From: Papio anubis
Lineage: Eukaryota > Chordata > Mammalia > Primates > Cercopithecidae
Assembly (NCBI RefSeq): GCF_008728515.1
Contig: NC_044989.1
Span: forward strand, 66,644,712 to 66,708,711
Direction of reading: 5' to 3'
DNA length: 64,000 nt
In this document: positions 22,311-33,357 of the stretch, piece by piece
Numbering within the stretch: position 1 is the stretch's first letter
Layout: every line of letters starts with the position of its first letter
Translations under genes and position numbers: made by a program
Notes under the pieces: model-generated
Databases searched by the model: none
Told to the model about the DNA's origin: nothing
Seen by the model: only the letters and a program-made list of their open reading frames with translations

Positions 22311-24424
22311 GACAATAAGAAATGTTGTTTTACCTCTTCTAGGCAGAAGGCATTTCGGATACAGGTTAAGAAACAAATCAAGGTCACAACCATCATCTTA
22401 GGGGATGGAGTTTTGGCCTCTTGTACAACTGTCGATGTACAAAAGTCTGGGAGGAATCTCCTGTTTCCAAGATGACCTGTTTGTGGGTCAAGAGGAAGGA
22501 GAAGCATTGGGAGGAACTGTGGAGGGTGTACAGGCAAAGGCCCAGAAAACTTGAAGGAGTCAAACTCTCATCATCCAACATGGTTTAACGTCATTGTCCT
22601 TGAGTTACTGATCTTCTGTCATTTAAACAAGTAGCCTAACAATTACTTTTCTATTTGTATTCCATACTTATATATTAGATTTAAAATCATCCCAAGCAAG
22701 TGCCAGACACTAGGCTGAGTCTTACAGTAGCCTTTTATCTTCTCTCTTGTCTGGAAAAGAAAAATGGTACAAGTTACTCTACGGGGCTCCAAGCAAGTGC
22801 CCAATCAAACCTGGGGCAATGTGACATTACTCATTATCAGGACCATTGGAGCACGTGGTAGATTTAAGGCCATCCAAAGGAATTGTAGACTAAAGATTGA
22901 TGCTCTTTCTTATGGGTCCAATCAGTTTGAAGACCTTAGAAAACTAAATTTAAAACAAAGATGGTTTATAGGTACAAGAAGGAATAAGGCTGCTATTTGA
23001 AATAAATCAATCAACCCTTTAGAGATAGAGCTTTTCTTTAGAAACTCTGGAACAAAAATTGACCTTGCTGAGCCAAGAAATGTCATAGACTTTAAAAGAT
23101 TTCCAAGATCAATGATATATTTTTAAATCACTTTCCATAAGCAAATCAGTCTTATCTTGTAATATGGCAGAAGGAAAGCTATGGAAGTTGTTCCCAAAAG
23201 TGCCATTGTAGGTCAAGGATGAGATCATAGTAGAGAATCAAGCAAACTCTCATCTTCATCAAATTGAAGTCTGAGTGTCTGGACAGCAAGGCTCTAAACT
23301 GGAAGCCTGTGATGTCATTTCTAGGATGGTTATGCTCTGCATATATGCTTGCCTGTATGCATTAGTTCAGTGTTAAAAACTACTGCTAAGTGTCAAAAAC
23401 CAAAAACAAAACCAGCTGAGAAAACATGCTTTTAAGATGCTCATTGTGCTTTGCAATTGATTGAAGTTGCTTAATCTAAGAGATCTGAACAAGCTTTCTT
23501 CTGCAATCTTGGATTCACCTTTCTTCACTATGTTAAATAGCTGCTTTGGTTTTTCACGTTTCTTTCCTCTCTGTCCTCTTACTACTCTGCTCTCCATTTC
23601 ATTCTTCTACACTTTTGTTCTCTTTGTTTTTCTAGGAACTCTTTGCCCTTTTTCGGAGTGGCATTTCTAATTCTCTGTGGAATTGCCAAATTCTTCCTAT
23701 CCCTACCCTCTGTTCTTCCCCATCTGGAATTCAGTGCAAAGAGTTACCTTGTAGCCCATGTTTGAAGATTTCTGTAGTCAGAATGATCATTCCCAGGTAT
23801 GCCCATTTTATAACTAGAAAATAGCAACCAAGAGTCATTCCTCTGATGCCATAGCTGATGTAGCTCAAGCTCTAGATGGTTATAAATTGGTATCTACCTT
23901 ACAGAGTCAAAAACTTTCTCTGAGCTAAAATCTCCAAGAGCATTTATCATTTGCATTATTCTTGTGACCAAATGGCTCCCCTGGAGCCATTGGCTTTAGT
24001 AAAGGTCTCAAGGGTGCCTGATCTTTGCATCCATTTCGAACCCCTGAAGTGTCAAGCAGCCTCCACTAGCTCCTTAGCTGTGTGAAAGACCCCAAGCTAT
24101 TTAGAAGAAACAATGTTGAATACTTTAAGCCTGATAGTAGGATTTCTAGATGCTAGGATTAAGAGTCTCCAACTAACATAGGAATTTGAGAGCTATGGCA
24201 AAGCCTTGATAAGAAAGGAAGGGATTCCAGAAGGAGAAAAGTAGCTATCCAAATGCAAGGCTGAGTTGAAAATCCTATATCCCATCCTGGGACGCAGAGG
24301 GAGTTGGAGAGGAAGGTCAGGTGAAAGAGGACCACTGACCTTGCATCTGGCAATAAATCAAGCACACATTTAACACCCCAAAACTGCAACTGTTGTGTAA
24401 TAACAGAAAACATTTCCTAATAGC
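22311..24424. other. Unique DNA, no gene seen
   Basis: Unassigned sequence. The piece 22690-22740 ('caagtgccagacactaggctgag') is MIR-like but too short to call. All open frames are short. Confidence 0.5.
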
Positions 24425-24630
24425 CTATGTGCTACACTAAGTGTAGATCATCTCACTTGGTCCTCAAAATAAGGAGGGTATTAACTTATTAGCTCCAGTT
24501 TTCCAGACATGGAAACTGAGGCTTCATTATTAATTTCCCGAAAGTCATAAGTTAGGAGGTGAAAGAAGTAGGATTTGAACTCATGCATTCTGGCTCCAAA
24601 ATCTCAGCTGGTAATCACTAACATCACTGT
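24425..24630 (-). mobile_element. MIR SINE, antisense, long copy
   Basis: One of the best-preserved MIRs here. 'ctatgtgctacactaagtgtagatcatctcacttggtcctcaaaataa' is followed by 'ccagacatggaaactgaggctt', 'gtaggatttgaactcatgcattctggctcc' and 'ggtaatcactaacatcactg', the full reversed MIR order. Confidence 0.88.
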
Positions 24631-25311
24631 TTAAGGGTGGTTGAAACAGATGCTTCCTGTAGCATCTTCTCTTTGGGGGAAAGGGAAAATGACAGTGCTC
24701 AGTGGAGCAGCCAGAGCGCTGGACCCCTTGCAGGGTGGAGTCCTAAGTCCCAGGCTCTTCAGGGATTGGCTATAACAAAACCAGGAGCAGCTGGGGAGTC
24801 AGAACCGAGCCTGTAGTGGGACTGGTGTGGGGTGTCTGAGGGAAGAGTTATAATGGTGATGTTACTACCAGCTGCCAAGTCACCTGGAGAGAGAGGGGGG
24901 CTATGCATGGACTCATGCAAGAGGTGAGTAGGAACTAGATGCCTTTGAGTGGCTGATGGCATATTTGGGAGCCTTAATAATTAAACCAGACAGTGACAAG
25001 ACTCGAATGTCTTTATACCTCATCTCTGAATGTGGACACTGCATGCATCTTGTCTTCCCAGTTTTACTCTATACTCAGTGAGGGCAGAAATAAGCTATTC
25101 GCTTCCTTAGCTCCCCCAAAATGAAAGCAACTAACACTCATTTATTTATTTGGAGATTAAACATTCATCCATATTTTGGAAAGAGTTTAGCTCTGTAGAC
25201 TCATTTCTGCTGGCTAGGAACTGGTGCCTCCGAACAAAAGTAATGGATTCTTTGAAAAAACTCCCTTGAAGTATTATTCCAGGTGTGTGCCTACGTGTAT
25301 TTGAGGAAGGA
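24631..25311. other. Unique DNA, no gene seen
   Basis: No repeat family or coding signal recognised. The 67-codon minus frame near 24760-24960 has no motif I know. Confidence 0.5.
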
Positions 25312-25424
25312 GGAAATGTGGAGTTTATTGTGCATCTACTATGAGCCAGGCACCATGCCAGACATACTAGGAATGTTTTCTCATTTACTTCTTCAGTGAT
25401 TAAATAAGGTAGGAAAAATCAGTA
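25312..25424 (-). mobile_element. MIR SINE fragment, antisense
   Basis: 'ttattgtgcatctactatgagccaggcaccatgccagacatactaggaatgttttctcatttacttc' is the reversed MIR 3' part. It ends where the first solo LTR begins. Confidence 0.75.
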
Positions 25425-25429
25425 ATATG

Positions 25430-25942
25430 CATCTGGATGGCAGACGCACCTGACAGCAAAGACGTCAGCATTACCTGAGAATTATTAACCTGTATGCCAG
25501 ACACACCTGACAGCAATAACTTCCCTTAAGCACACCCTGAAAATGACCCTATGGTCTGAGAAGAATGTGTTCAGAGTCTTGAGCTAAGGAATCCAGGAGT
25601 GGCCAATCCAGAGATTCATTTTTTATCTATGAGGAACATCTGAACTGCTGGCCCATCCCTTGGAATGCAGGTTGTACAGGAGATTAAGGTCCTTTGTTTT
25701 GGGTTAAATGAAGGTTGCCAGGTGGAGGTTGCTACGGGGAGAGTGCTAAGTGAAAATGCTACATAAACTGCATGCTTTTTACAAATGGGAGCGATTGTTC
25801 ATTCTGTCCAGCCCACTGCCACTGAACCACCATGTATGTAAGTCCGCTCAATAAACCCTATGTCTCTTTTGCTGGCTCCAGGTCTTTGGCCTCTTGAACA
25901 TGGTGTCATCCCCGTTGAAGTCAACAGGGATCCAGCACAACA
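25430..25942 (+). mobile_element. Solo LTR, class I-type endogenous retrovirus (first copy)
   Basis: Sense LTR ending in 'ccagcacaaca'. It contains a polyadenylation signal aataaa at 25850-25855 followed by a T/G-rich stretch, and a weakened TATA-like box 'tacataaa' at 25760-25767. A 30-base start segment ('cagacgcacctgacagc') occurs twice (near 25441 and 25498). It shares most of its length with the LTR at 26193. No gag, pol or env remnant was seen beside it. I cannot name the subfamily. Confidence 0.75.
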
Positions 25943-26192
25943 GCATCTTGTACCGATGCAAAAACTTAGAGACCCAAATGTACGTGTTTAATGAATCACG
26001 TGAGCCCAGATCATTCTAGCTCTGAAACCTATCTTTTTCCCCATTTCATTGAGAGATTTGCCTAATAGAGAACAGGTCTTTCTGGGATAACAATTTCCTG
26101 GTCCCTTCAGTCCCTGTGGCCACTGGCTTTGGACCTCCATAAATAATTTTCCAAATCCTGGGATTCCTCCCCCAGTGCTGAGACTGCTATGG
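25943..26192. other. Spacer between two solo LTRs
   Basis: About 250 bases with no recognisable retroviral leader, primer-binding site or coding remnant. That favours two separate solo LTRs, or a deleted interior, over one intact provirus. Confidence 0.5.
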
Positions 26193-26708
26193 TGGGTAAA
26201 TGCACCAGGTAGCATAACTTAAGCATACTCTTAAAATGAGCCTGTATAGCAGACATACCCAAATGTGTGCCCTGAGCTCTGGGATCTGGGAGTGGCCAAC
26301 CCAGAGATTCATTCCTTGTCTATAAGGAACATCTGAGTCTCCCACCTGTCCCATGGAAGATAGGCCACACAGGCAATTGAGGCCCTGAGTTTTGGGGTGT
26401 ATGAAGGTCACCAGGTGTAGGTGGTTAAGGGGAGGGTGTCAAGTGAAAATGCTATATAAACTGCATGCTGTTTGCAAGTGGTTGCAGTTTTCCTGTCCAG
26501 CCCACTGCCGCTGGGCCATGCAGCTATCTTGTCCAGCCTGCTGCCACTGGATCATAGGTAAGGTGGATACATTATCCAGCCAGCTGCCGCTGGACTCTCT
26601 CCTCTGTATGTGAGTCCCTAATGTCTCGTTTGCTGTCTCTAGGTCTCCTCTTCGGTCTCTTGAACTTGGTACCTTCCCTATTGAGGTGAATAGGGGTTCA
26701 GCCCAACA
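26193..26708 (+). mobile_element. Solo LTR, related second copy with amplified internal repeat
   Basis: Related to 25430-25942 in the same orientation. Shared blocks include 'ggagtggccaa', 'ccagagattcatt' and 'aagtgaaaatgcta'. It keeps a good TATA box 'tatataaa' (26453-26460) but lacks an aataaa at the homologous place. A 21-base unit starting 'tgtccagcc' occurs three times (26494-26514, 26530-26550, 26573-26593), against once in the first LTR (25805-25825). Confidence 0.75.
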
Positions 26709-26754
26709 TACTGTCAGTGGAACAGGGAGAAGAGCAAATCCCTAGCAATGTAAA

Positions 26755-26779
26755 ACACACACACACACACACACACACA
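26755..26779. repeat. (AC)n microsatellite
   Basis: An uninterrupted AC run of about twelve units. Likely length-variable between individuals. Confidence 0.95.
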
Positions 26780-28242
26780 GTGAATAAAATAGGTGCCAGT
26801 GGCTCAGTGTCCATATCTGAATAATTAATATTCTTAGGATCTGCTTTAGTACATACTCTCCTACCCAGCAATTCCATAGGTTTTCAAGATGCTTCAACAG
26901 CTCCTTCTCCTTTACATAAAGTGTGTCTGCTGATGAGCCACACAGCCCCTGCGTTACTCCAAACAGGACTGTCAGCGTTCTTCCTAGCCTGGTCCCATGT
27001 CAGGCTACGGAATGTCCTCAACACTTGCAGAGGAGGAGAATGGAACTTTTTGTCCATAAAATGATGTCATGGCAATGGAGCTTTCTCTGGGGCTCCTCAG
27101 CCTTGACCCCAAGTGCCAAAGTAAAAGAACAAGAAAATGTGTGCAATAAATAAACCAGGAAAAAAGAGAACTCTCTTCCCGCTTTCAGGAAACATTAAAC
27201 CAAGTTCACTCGGCCCCTGTTTCTAAAGTCTTCCCCAAAAAACTGTAGTCAGTGCGTCTAATGGAACTTGGATTTTATAGCCAGCTGTGTTTGAAGACAG
27301 TGATATTCTACTCTGAGAGCCCAACGTGAGATGCTGCCAAATAAACTTTCCATACGTGAAAAGTGAGGGGAAGAGGAGTCCCCAGTAGGACAGAATCTCA
27401 AGATGTCACCCAAGGCAGCTCTCTGCTTCCAAACAGTCGACACCCATGCACACTCTCCCCGTCCTGGTCTCTCTGCAGCACCCCAAAGCTCCCAATCATG
27501 ACCTGTCTGGAGCTCAAGCAGCCTCACAAGGGTTTCTGTATAAAGGGATAACAATAACAGGAGTTTCAGACCAGCCTGACCATGTGTGCCCTCACCTTTT
27601 CCTCCCCTCGGCATCGACAAGGTAATTCTGCACACTCTGCCTTGAGGGTGTTTGCCTCCTTCAGCCCTCTGTAGTCGGTCCTGCCTTCTGAGAGGAGATT
27701 CGTGGACTACTGTACTCTGGAGGAGGGTTTCTGGAAAGCAGTCCCAGAATGCAGGAGCAATGGATGGGGGCGGGAAAAAGGAATATGTGAGAATTGTAGG
27801 GGGCCCAGGTTTTCCGTCCACACACAGCATTTGAGAAGTTCAAATCAAGGGCTTGATTTATTTTGAAATTACTTCTGATTGCATGGACTGTGTTCTTTCA
27901 GCCATAACACTTCAAGACCAAACCTCACGGGGTGTGACTTCATAAGCATTACGCTGGTGTTTCCAAAACCAGGTCTTGTGAGGCTGTGGGCAGCGTGACC
28001 GGGCTTGTTGAGAACCCCGAGAGCAAGGAGTGCTCTATCCCAAGTGAGTAAGGGCCCCACGCCACAGTTAACCCCAAACGCCAGAGAGCTGTTTAGCTTT
28101 ACAGTGATTTCCAGGCAATCCAATAGACTTTCATTTCTTTTTCTTTCAGGAGTGATGAAGAGGTTCTGGGAATCTTTGAGGCAGAAAAGTCAAGAGAAAG
28201 AATGACAAGATAAAGAAAAGGTGTGCTTAGTTAAAGCTTTTC
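26780..28242. other. Unique, GC-richer DNA with the longest open frame of the window
   Basis: The minus strand is open for 190 codons (27830 to 27258), overlapped by frames of about 60 codons on both strands (27363-27551 and 27652-27834 plus, 27661-27843 minus). The predicted product has no domain I recognise. The local GC increase lengthens chance frames. A polypyrimidine tract with AG at 28148-28149 resembles a splice acceptor. See findings. Confidence 0.35.
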
Positions 28243-28549
28243 CAGGTGGGGCTTGGTGGCTCACGCCTGTAATTCCAGCACTTTGGGAAGCCGAGGCGGG
28301 CAGATCATTTGAGATCTGGAGTTCCAGACCAGCCTGACCAACGTGGTGAAACCCCATCTCTACTAAAAATACAAAAAATTAGCAGGGCATGGTGGCGTGT
28401 GCTTGTAGTCCAAGCTTCTCAGAAGGCTGAGGCAGGAGAATTGCTTGAACCCGGGAGGCGGAGGTTGCAATGAGCCAAGATCGTGCCACTGCACTCCAGC
28501 CTGGACGACAGAGGGAGACTCCATCTCAAAAAAAAAAAAAAAAAAAAAA
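28243..28549 (+). mobile_element. AluS-grade Alu, sense
   Basis: Dimeric sense Alu with 'ggctcacgcctgtaattccagcactttgggaagccgaggcgggcagatcatttgag', 'accagcctgaccaacgtggtgaaacccc' and 'aattgcttgaacccgggaggcggaggttgca'. The 'gaggttgca' and 'gaccaacgtgg' wording fit AluS. It ends in a pure A tract, 28528-28549. Confidence 0.95.
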
Positions 28550-28734
28550 CACTATTCTAGTACAATGTTTATTTCTTTTTACTTGGACTCTCAGGTTCTA
28601 GAATTGAGAGGTACTTTAGAAAGCAGTAGGTCCAGCCCACTGACTTTGAAAAGATAAACTGTAATCACTGCTTAACAGACAGGTCAGTGGTACAGGTCAC
28701 AAAGCCGCCAAATCTATGTAAAAACCAGGCCCCA

Positions 28735-28925
28735 GGCCCCCACCACTGAGCACGATGATGTGCCTCTGATGTGTCCTGGACCCTGGGTGCCACTGGAATC
28801 CCCTGGGGAGCTTGACACCATGCTGAAGGCAGGGTTCCATCCTCAGAGATTCACATCTCAGTGGTCCTGGGTCTGGCTTGGGCATCACAACTGCGGGAAG
28901 CTCCCTGGGCAATCCTAAACCCAGG
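28735..28925. mobile_element. MER5A-like hAT-Charlie DNA transposon
   Basis: 'ggtgccactggaatcccctggggagcttgacacc', 'cagagattcacatctcagtggtcctgggtctggcttgggcatcacaac' and 'gaagctccctgggcaatcctaaac' parallel the MER5A/B order ('atcacctgggaagcttgtta', 'cagagattctgattcagtaggtctggggtgggg', 'aacaagctccccaggtgattct'). No intact terminal repeats. Confidence 0.7.
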
Positions 28926-29034
28926 CAGGAGAGCACTCACCTAACACTGAAGCCCCTTCCTGAGAGGTTTCCCTGGGGAGCAACCAGTAAGCACTGACAC
29001 CTCATTAAAGGCACCCAGAGGCTTAAAGGTGTGG

Positions 29035-29195
29035 AGGAAGAGAGGCAAAGTGAGGTAGTGGAAGGAGCCCTGCCTGATGTGCCACAGACCTCCGCTTCTC
29101 AGCTGTATCAGACTGACTCACGCCTGACCTGGAGGAAGCGACAACTCCCCCAGGCCACAGCTGCCTCCTGTGCAAAACTAGGGTTGAAGTGGAAG
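29035..29195 (+). mobile_element. MIR-like SINE relic, sense
   Basis: 'gaggtagtggaaggagccctgcctgatgtgcc', 'cgcttctcagctgtatcagactgac' and 'aggccacagctgcctcctgtgcaaaactagggttgaa' loosely follow MIR order ('agctgtgtgacc', 'ctgagcctcagtttcctcatctgtaaaatgggg'). A weak call. Confidence 0.4.
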
Positions 29196-30224
29196 ACCTT
29201 TCTTGTTCCTTTTCGTGCACATTCTATAACTAAATAACCCTTCCTGGCTCCAGGCTCTGGTTTCTTTAGATTTGCATGGCTTCTTTTTTCCCCCTTTAAT
29301 CACATTTTCCCCTTTTTCTCAGCTCCTGCTCCATTTTTTACACCTCATTGAATAGGGCCCTGCATATATAAAAGCCAGCAACCCCCAGCTCAGCTAGGCT
29401 GTGGACACAAAGTCACACTAGCAGTTAAACCCACCTCTCACTAGTGAAAGTCACCACAGGCTTGAACAGGAAGTCCAGTTGCTGCAGCAACCTAATAAGT
29501 TTTGATTTGGGGCCAGGGTTATCTCATAAGCACTAGTATGCCAACCTGCTGGGAGCTTTCACCACTGGCATCTGCTCTGTGCGTTTCTTACTGCACCAGC
29601 TTCCTTCTTTTCTGGAACTCCATTCTCAAGCCGCCAAAGAAGTTTCGCAGTTTTCACTATTGCCAGCCACTAACCGTGAAAACAGTCATGTCTAGGCAAG
29701 ATGCTGTTTGCTGGAGCAGCCTAAGCTGTCAGTTCTCAAGGGGCAAGCATGGAGTGAGGCTCCAGGCAAAAGTGGCAAGAACAGCATTCTCCTCCACCCT
29801 GCTCCTCCTCTAGTCTGGTCTCCCAGGCAGTGTTCCTTATGCCCACTGAATCACTAAGTCAGCGCTAAAGGCACCTCCTTCATCTTCTAGCCTTACTCCT
29901 TCCCACTGGATATCAAAACGAATCCAAGGTGAGTGGGGTAGGAGTGGGAAAGAAGCAGAATTTTCCTCACCTCTTTCCTTATTCAAGATACATGTATACA
30001 CACACTCACACTATATGTACACACTAAATGTATGTATCTATGCACACACTAGGGTACAGATATATATAGGGTAGAGATACACAGATGTAGTACAGATATA
30101 GTAAATATAGCCACTTCGACTCCCAGTTGGATTTGGCCAGTATTCCGTGATTCTCGCTCCACCCTTTCTAAGGAAAGTAAATCTCTCATAATTTAAAAGC
30201 ATAACCATCACTTATCAAGAGTTC
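29196..30224. other. Unique DNA with a TATA-like sequence
   Basis: At 29365-29374 'tatataaaag' forms a good TATA match 25-30 bases upstream of a purine-pyrimidine start-like region. No open frame with a known product follows, so promoter use is unproven. The low-complexity part 29990-30110 is rich in 'acac' and 'tatata' words. The 103-codon frame at 29502-29813 is unrecognised. Confidence 0.35.
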
Positions 30225-30655
30225 TAAAATATACTTCTTTTTAATCCAATAATTCTGTCCTAAGGAAATACAAATGCAGACAAAGATATTGACCATGACG
30301 TTTTTAAAAAGAGGAAAAACTTTCATCTCAATAAGACGATCCATAAAATAGAATGTTATAAGCCCTTTAAAATAACATTTTTAGGTACTTAGAAAATAAT
30401 ACTTAATGAAGTGGGAAAATGCTTATAAAATAACATATGGTAAAATGCTTAGGGTATATGATAGTGTTTCAATTTAATAATTGTAAACAAAATCATAGAA
30501 AAAATACTGGAAGGAACTGTGTTGACCTATGGGTAGTAGTTATTTCTAGGTAGTAAATGAAAGGTTATTCTTATGTGTCTTTTTTCCCCTCCAATTCTCT
30601 AAACTTTCAATTATTTTATAATCAGCAAATAAAGATAACATATTTTTATGTGTTT
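30225..30655 (+). mobile_element. L1M LINE 3' end, sense
   Basis: Sense old L1 3' end: 'aattctgtcctaaggaaatacaaatgcagacaaagatattgacc', 'atgaagtgggaaaatgctta', 'atcatagaaaaaatactggaaggaactgtgttgacc', 'tgggtagtagttatttctaggtag' and 'ttattttataatcagcaaataaag'. The order matches L1MC/L1ME. Non-coding. Confidence 0.75.
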
Positions 30656-33336
30656 TAAATATGACAATCTCAGAGCATTTATCCCTAAAAAGAACAAATT
30701 TATGCTGGAAAAAAAAAAAAGCAACAGTATTCCTCCCTGACTGCTGGGGGGAAATCACACTGTGGCTCTCCCCATCCCCATAGCAGCCAACACTTGTGGA
30801 TTACATAGGAAGCAGCTCAGTCCCAGATTGTAGCCCAGGCCTTACTCACATCCACTCATCTATGCTTCTCAACATGTCTTTGAGGAAGTTACTCTTATTA
30901 GGACTTACTGACAGGATCCGCATCCTCACTCCATCACTGCACTAGGCTGCTGGCCACCTCACTGTTTTTCCTCCCAAAAGAAAATACTCGGAAATTATAA
31001 TCAAGAGGTGCCTCAAAGGTTAAATCAAGCATCTAAGAGTAGGCAGAGAGAAAACAGTGACCAGAGAAGAAAGCCCATCTCTTGAGAAATAAGCAAGGGG
31101 CTGATTGCTTCTGCGCTTGCTCCTGGCTCTGGTGCACATGCATCCCTGACTTCTAGATGCTCTGCATCCTTCTCTCACTACTCAGAGGAGAAGCTGACAG
31201 AGACGGACCATTGCTTCCAGTTCCAAATAAGAACTAAAATTGGGAGTTCCTCTCCTGGAATCCTAAGTTCAAAACTGCAAGCCAAATCACCCGGTGTAGA
31301 ACAAGAACAAAAGGAGTCCCATTGCCCTTGCCAGCTGGAAGAGGCCCTGCGAGTCTGAGAAGCTCCCCTTCTCCAGCACATTTTCCTCCAATCAAGACAT
31401 CCCAGGGTTCCCTGCAGTTCGAATTGACAGAAGTACAATGCCCATCTTCTCAGACATCCTGGGTTAATTTCTTTATTTTATTTATTTATTTATTTATTTT
31501 TGGCTCACATTTTGAAGTCTTTCCAGACTGATTGACCAAAGTGGAAATTACAGCCCAGTCGGCCATGTCCAAAACAGATGCCACATAATCACAGTCGTAT
31601 TAATAAAGCTGGCAACAATGAGGATAAAGAATTTCAGGGGAAGGGGAGGGGAAACTAACAACTTCCAGAATGTGTCTGACTGACTGAATGCTCCTGCCCA
31701 GAAACAGGTTTCCCTGAGAAATCTGAAGTTGGCTTTTTCCCTATCTAAACTCCAAATCCATCCTTGTATTTAATATTTTTTACAGGTTCCTTGAAGGGAG
31801 AGAAAGGGGAAACATTTGCTCAAATTTTTCGGTCTTCACAGCACTCAGGGTCTTATTTCTGCGTGGGTTTCCAGCTGTGCATGACATACGTCACCGAAAA
31901 CTGGCACATCTTTCCATCAGCGAGCACAGCACAACCACAAGTTTGGCAAGCATTTCATGTTGCCAGATGCCTTCACTGTTTCTTAAACTATGTATTCCAG
32001 GCACTCCACTTTTTTCTTGCTGGAAATACTTTCAAAGAACACAATGTTTTGGGTTGCCTGGCCAAAGTTTAGCTGTTCTTTTGCATCTTTGCCAAACTTC
32101 CTGTTTTTAGCAAAACAATTTATTATCTTGCTGATTCTTTAGACCCAAAAGGATTTGCAGGCACAAATAACTACTCGGTTTCCATGTCTTTTCACAGAAG
32201 AAACTCATTCCCTTTCCCATAATTATCCTGTAGATGTTAGAACAGAAACATATTTAACCTTTGGGAGGGCTACCAAGGTGTAGAAAAGGTTTTAATTATT
32301 CAAGACTTCTACAGTCTGCACTTTAAAGAACTGACGATTATTTTTGGTGTACAAGAAAAATGATTCTTTTCAGGTGGTTTGGCGAGATCACAGATCTGCT
32401 GCATGTGGTATTGTAGAAGCAATTTTTGAGTGAATTTGGGTTTAAAGTCCAAGGTTAGACTAAAGAGATCTGGTTGATCAGCAGCAATCAAAGCGTTCAA
32501 CCAGACACTTTTATGAATAGTTATCTCTGATTACTAAGCCACACAGTCACCCATTTACCATTATCACCAGAAAGCAAAACAAAAGCAAAATACTACAAGC
32601 CTTCCCTACCCCCACCTATCAGCAACCAGCCTGACTACCAACCAATAAATAGATTAAGAAGAAATTTTTTATTCTCAACTACATTAGATTGAGGTAGCCA
32701 CACACAGTTACACGGTCTCAGTTTTCTAGAACATATGTTATCTATAGCAACACACGTGCACAGACACCTATAGTCATTTAGATGGGCTTTTCTCATAATC
32801 ACCTGCACAATATCAGAGCAACATTGGCAACTATATGACCAACTCTTCAGCGAAATACATTTCCAGGGTAGAATTTACTTCCACTTAGATAGATACACCT
32901 AACCATAATATTCCCAAGTTTCAAAAATTACTTCACACTACCAGCAAAGGCCAGGGAACTGATAATGTTGATTTCCTGTATGTTCGTGCTTCAAAGATCT
33001 TAGAATTCTTTGATGCTGACTTAGAAACAACTATAAAAATAATGGCTCCTTAAAACAGAGCGAGTCAAAGGGCAAGACTCTTTAGAGGAAATGGTTAATA
33101 TTAATGAGAGAGTGCACTGTAGTCTGACAATAGACCAACATCAGCACTTTAAGAAGAATGCATCTAACTTAAGCAAGACAGGGCCAGTTTCTGAATTTCC
33201 ATTTGTGAATTATTCCTCCAGATTAAAGCAGAGGAAAAGACAGCATGTATTAGATACGTGGAGAGGTAAACTGATTGATCGGTAGCTAGATGATTGCTAG
33301 ATAAGGATGTGAGTGCACGTGTGCTGGTGGTGTGTC
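30656..33336. other. Unique DNA with small simple repeats
   Basis: Includes an A run at 30709-30720 and the (TTTA)n below. No coding exon, RNA gene or further repeat family recognised. Confidence 0.45.
31472..31500. repeat. (TTTA)n microsatellite
   Basis: Six to seven TTTA units, slightly imperfect at the start. Confidence 0.9.
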
Positions 33337-33357
33337 TTTTTTTTTTTTTTTTTTTTT
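33337..33357. repeat. Poly(T) tract, 21 bases
   Basis: A pure T tract preceded by 'ggtggtgtgtc' and followed by pyrimidine-rich 'ccatttctccatttcctcc'. No retroelement body is attached on either side, so it may be an orphan tail or slippage product. Confidence 0.9.

Noticed and set aside
25430..26708. An intact provirus with two LTRs
   Set aside because: The spacer is about 250 bases and shows no primer-binding site or gag, pol or env remnant, and the LTRs differ by repeat expansion and many substitutions.
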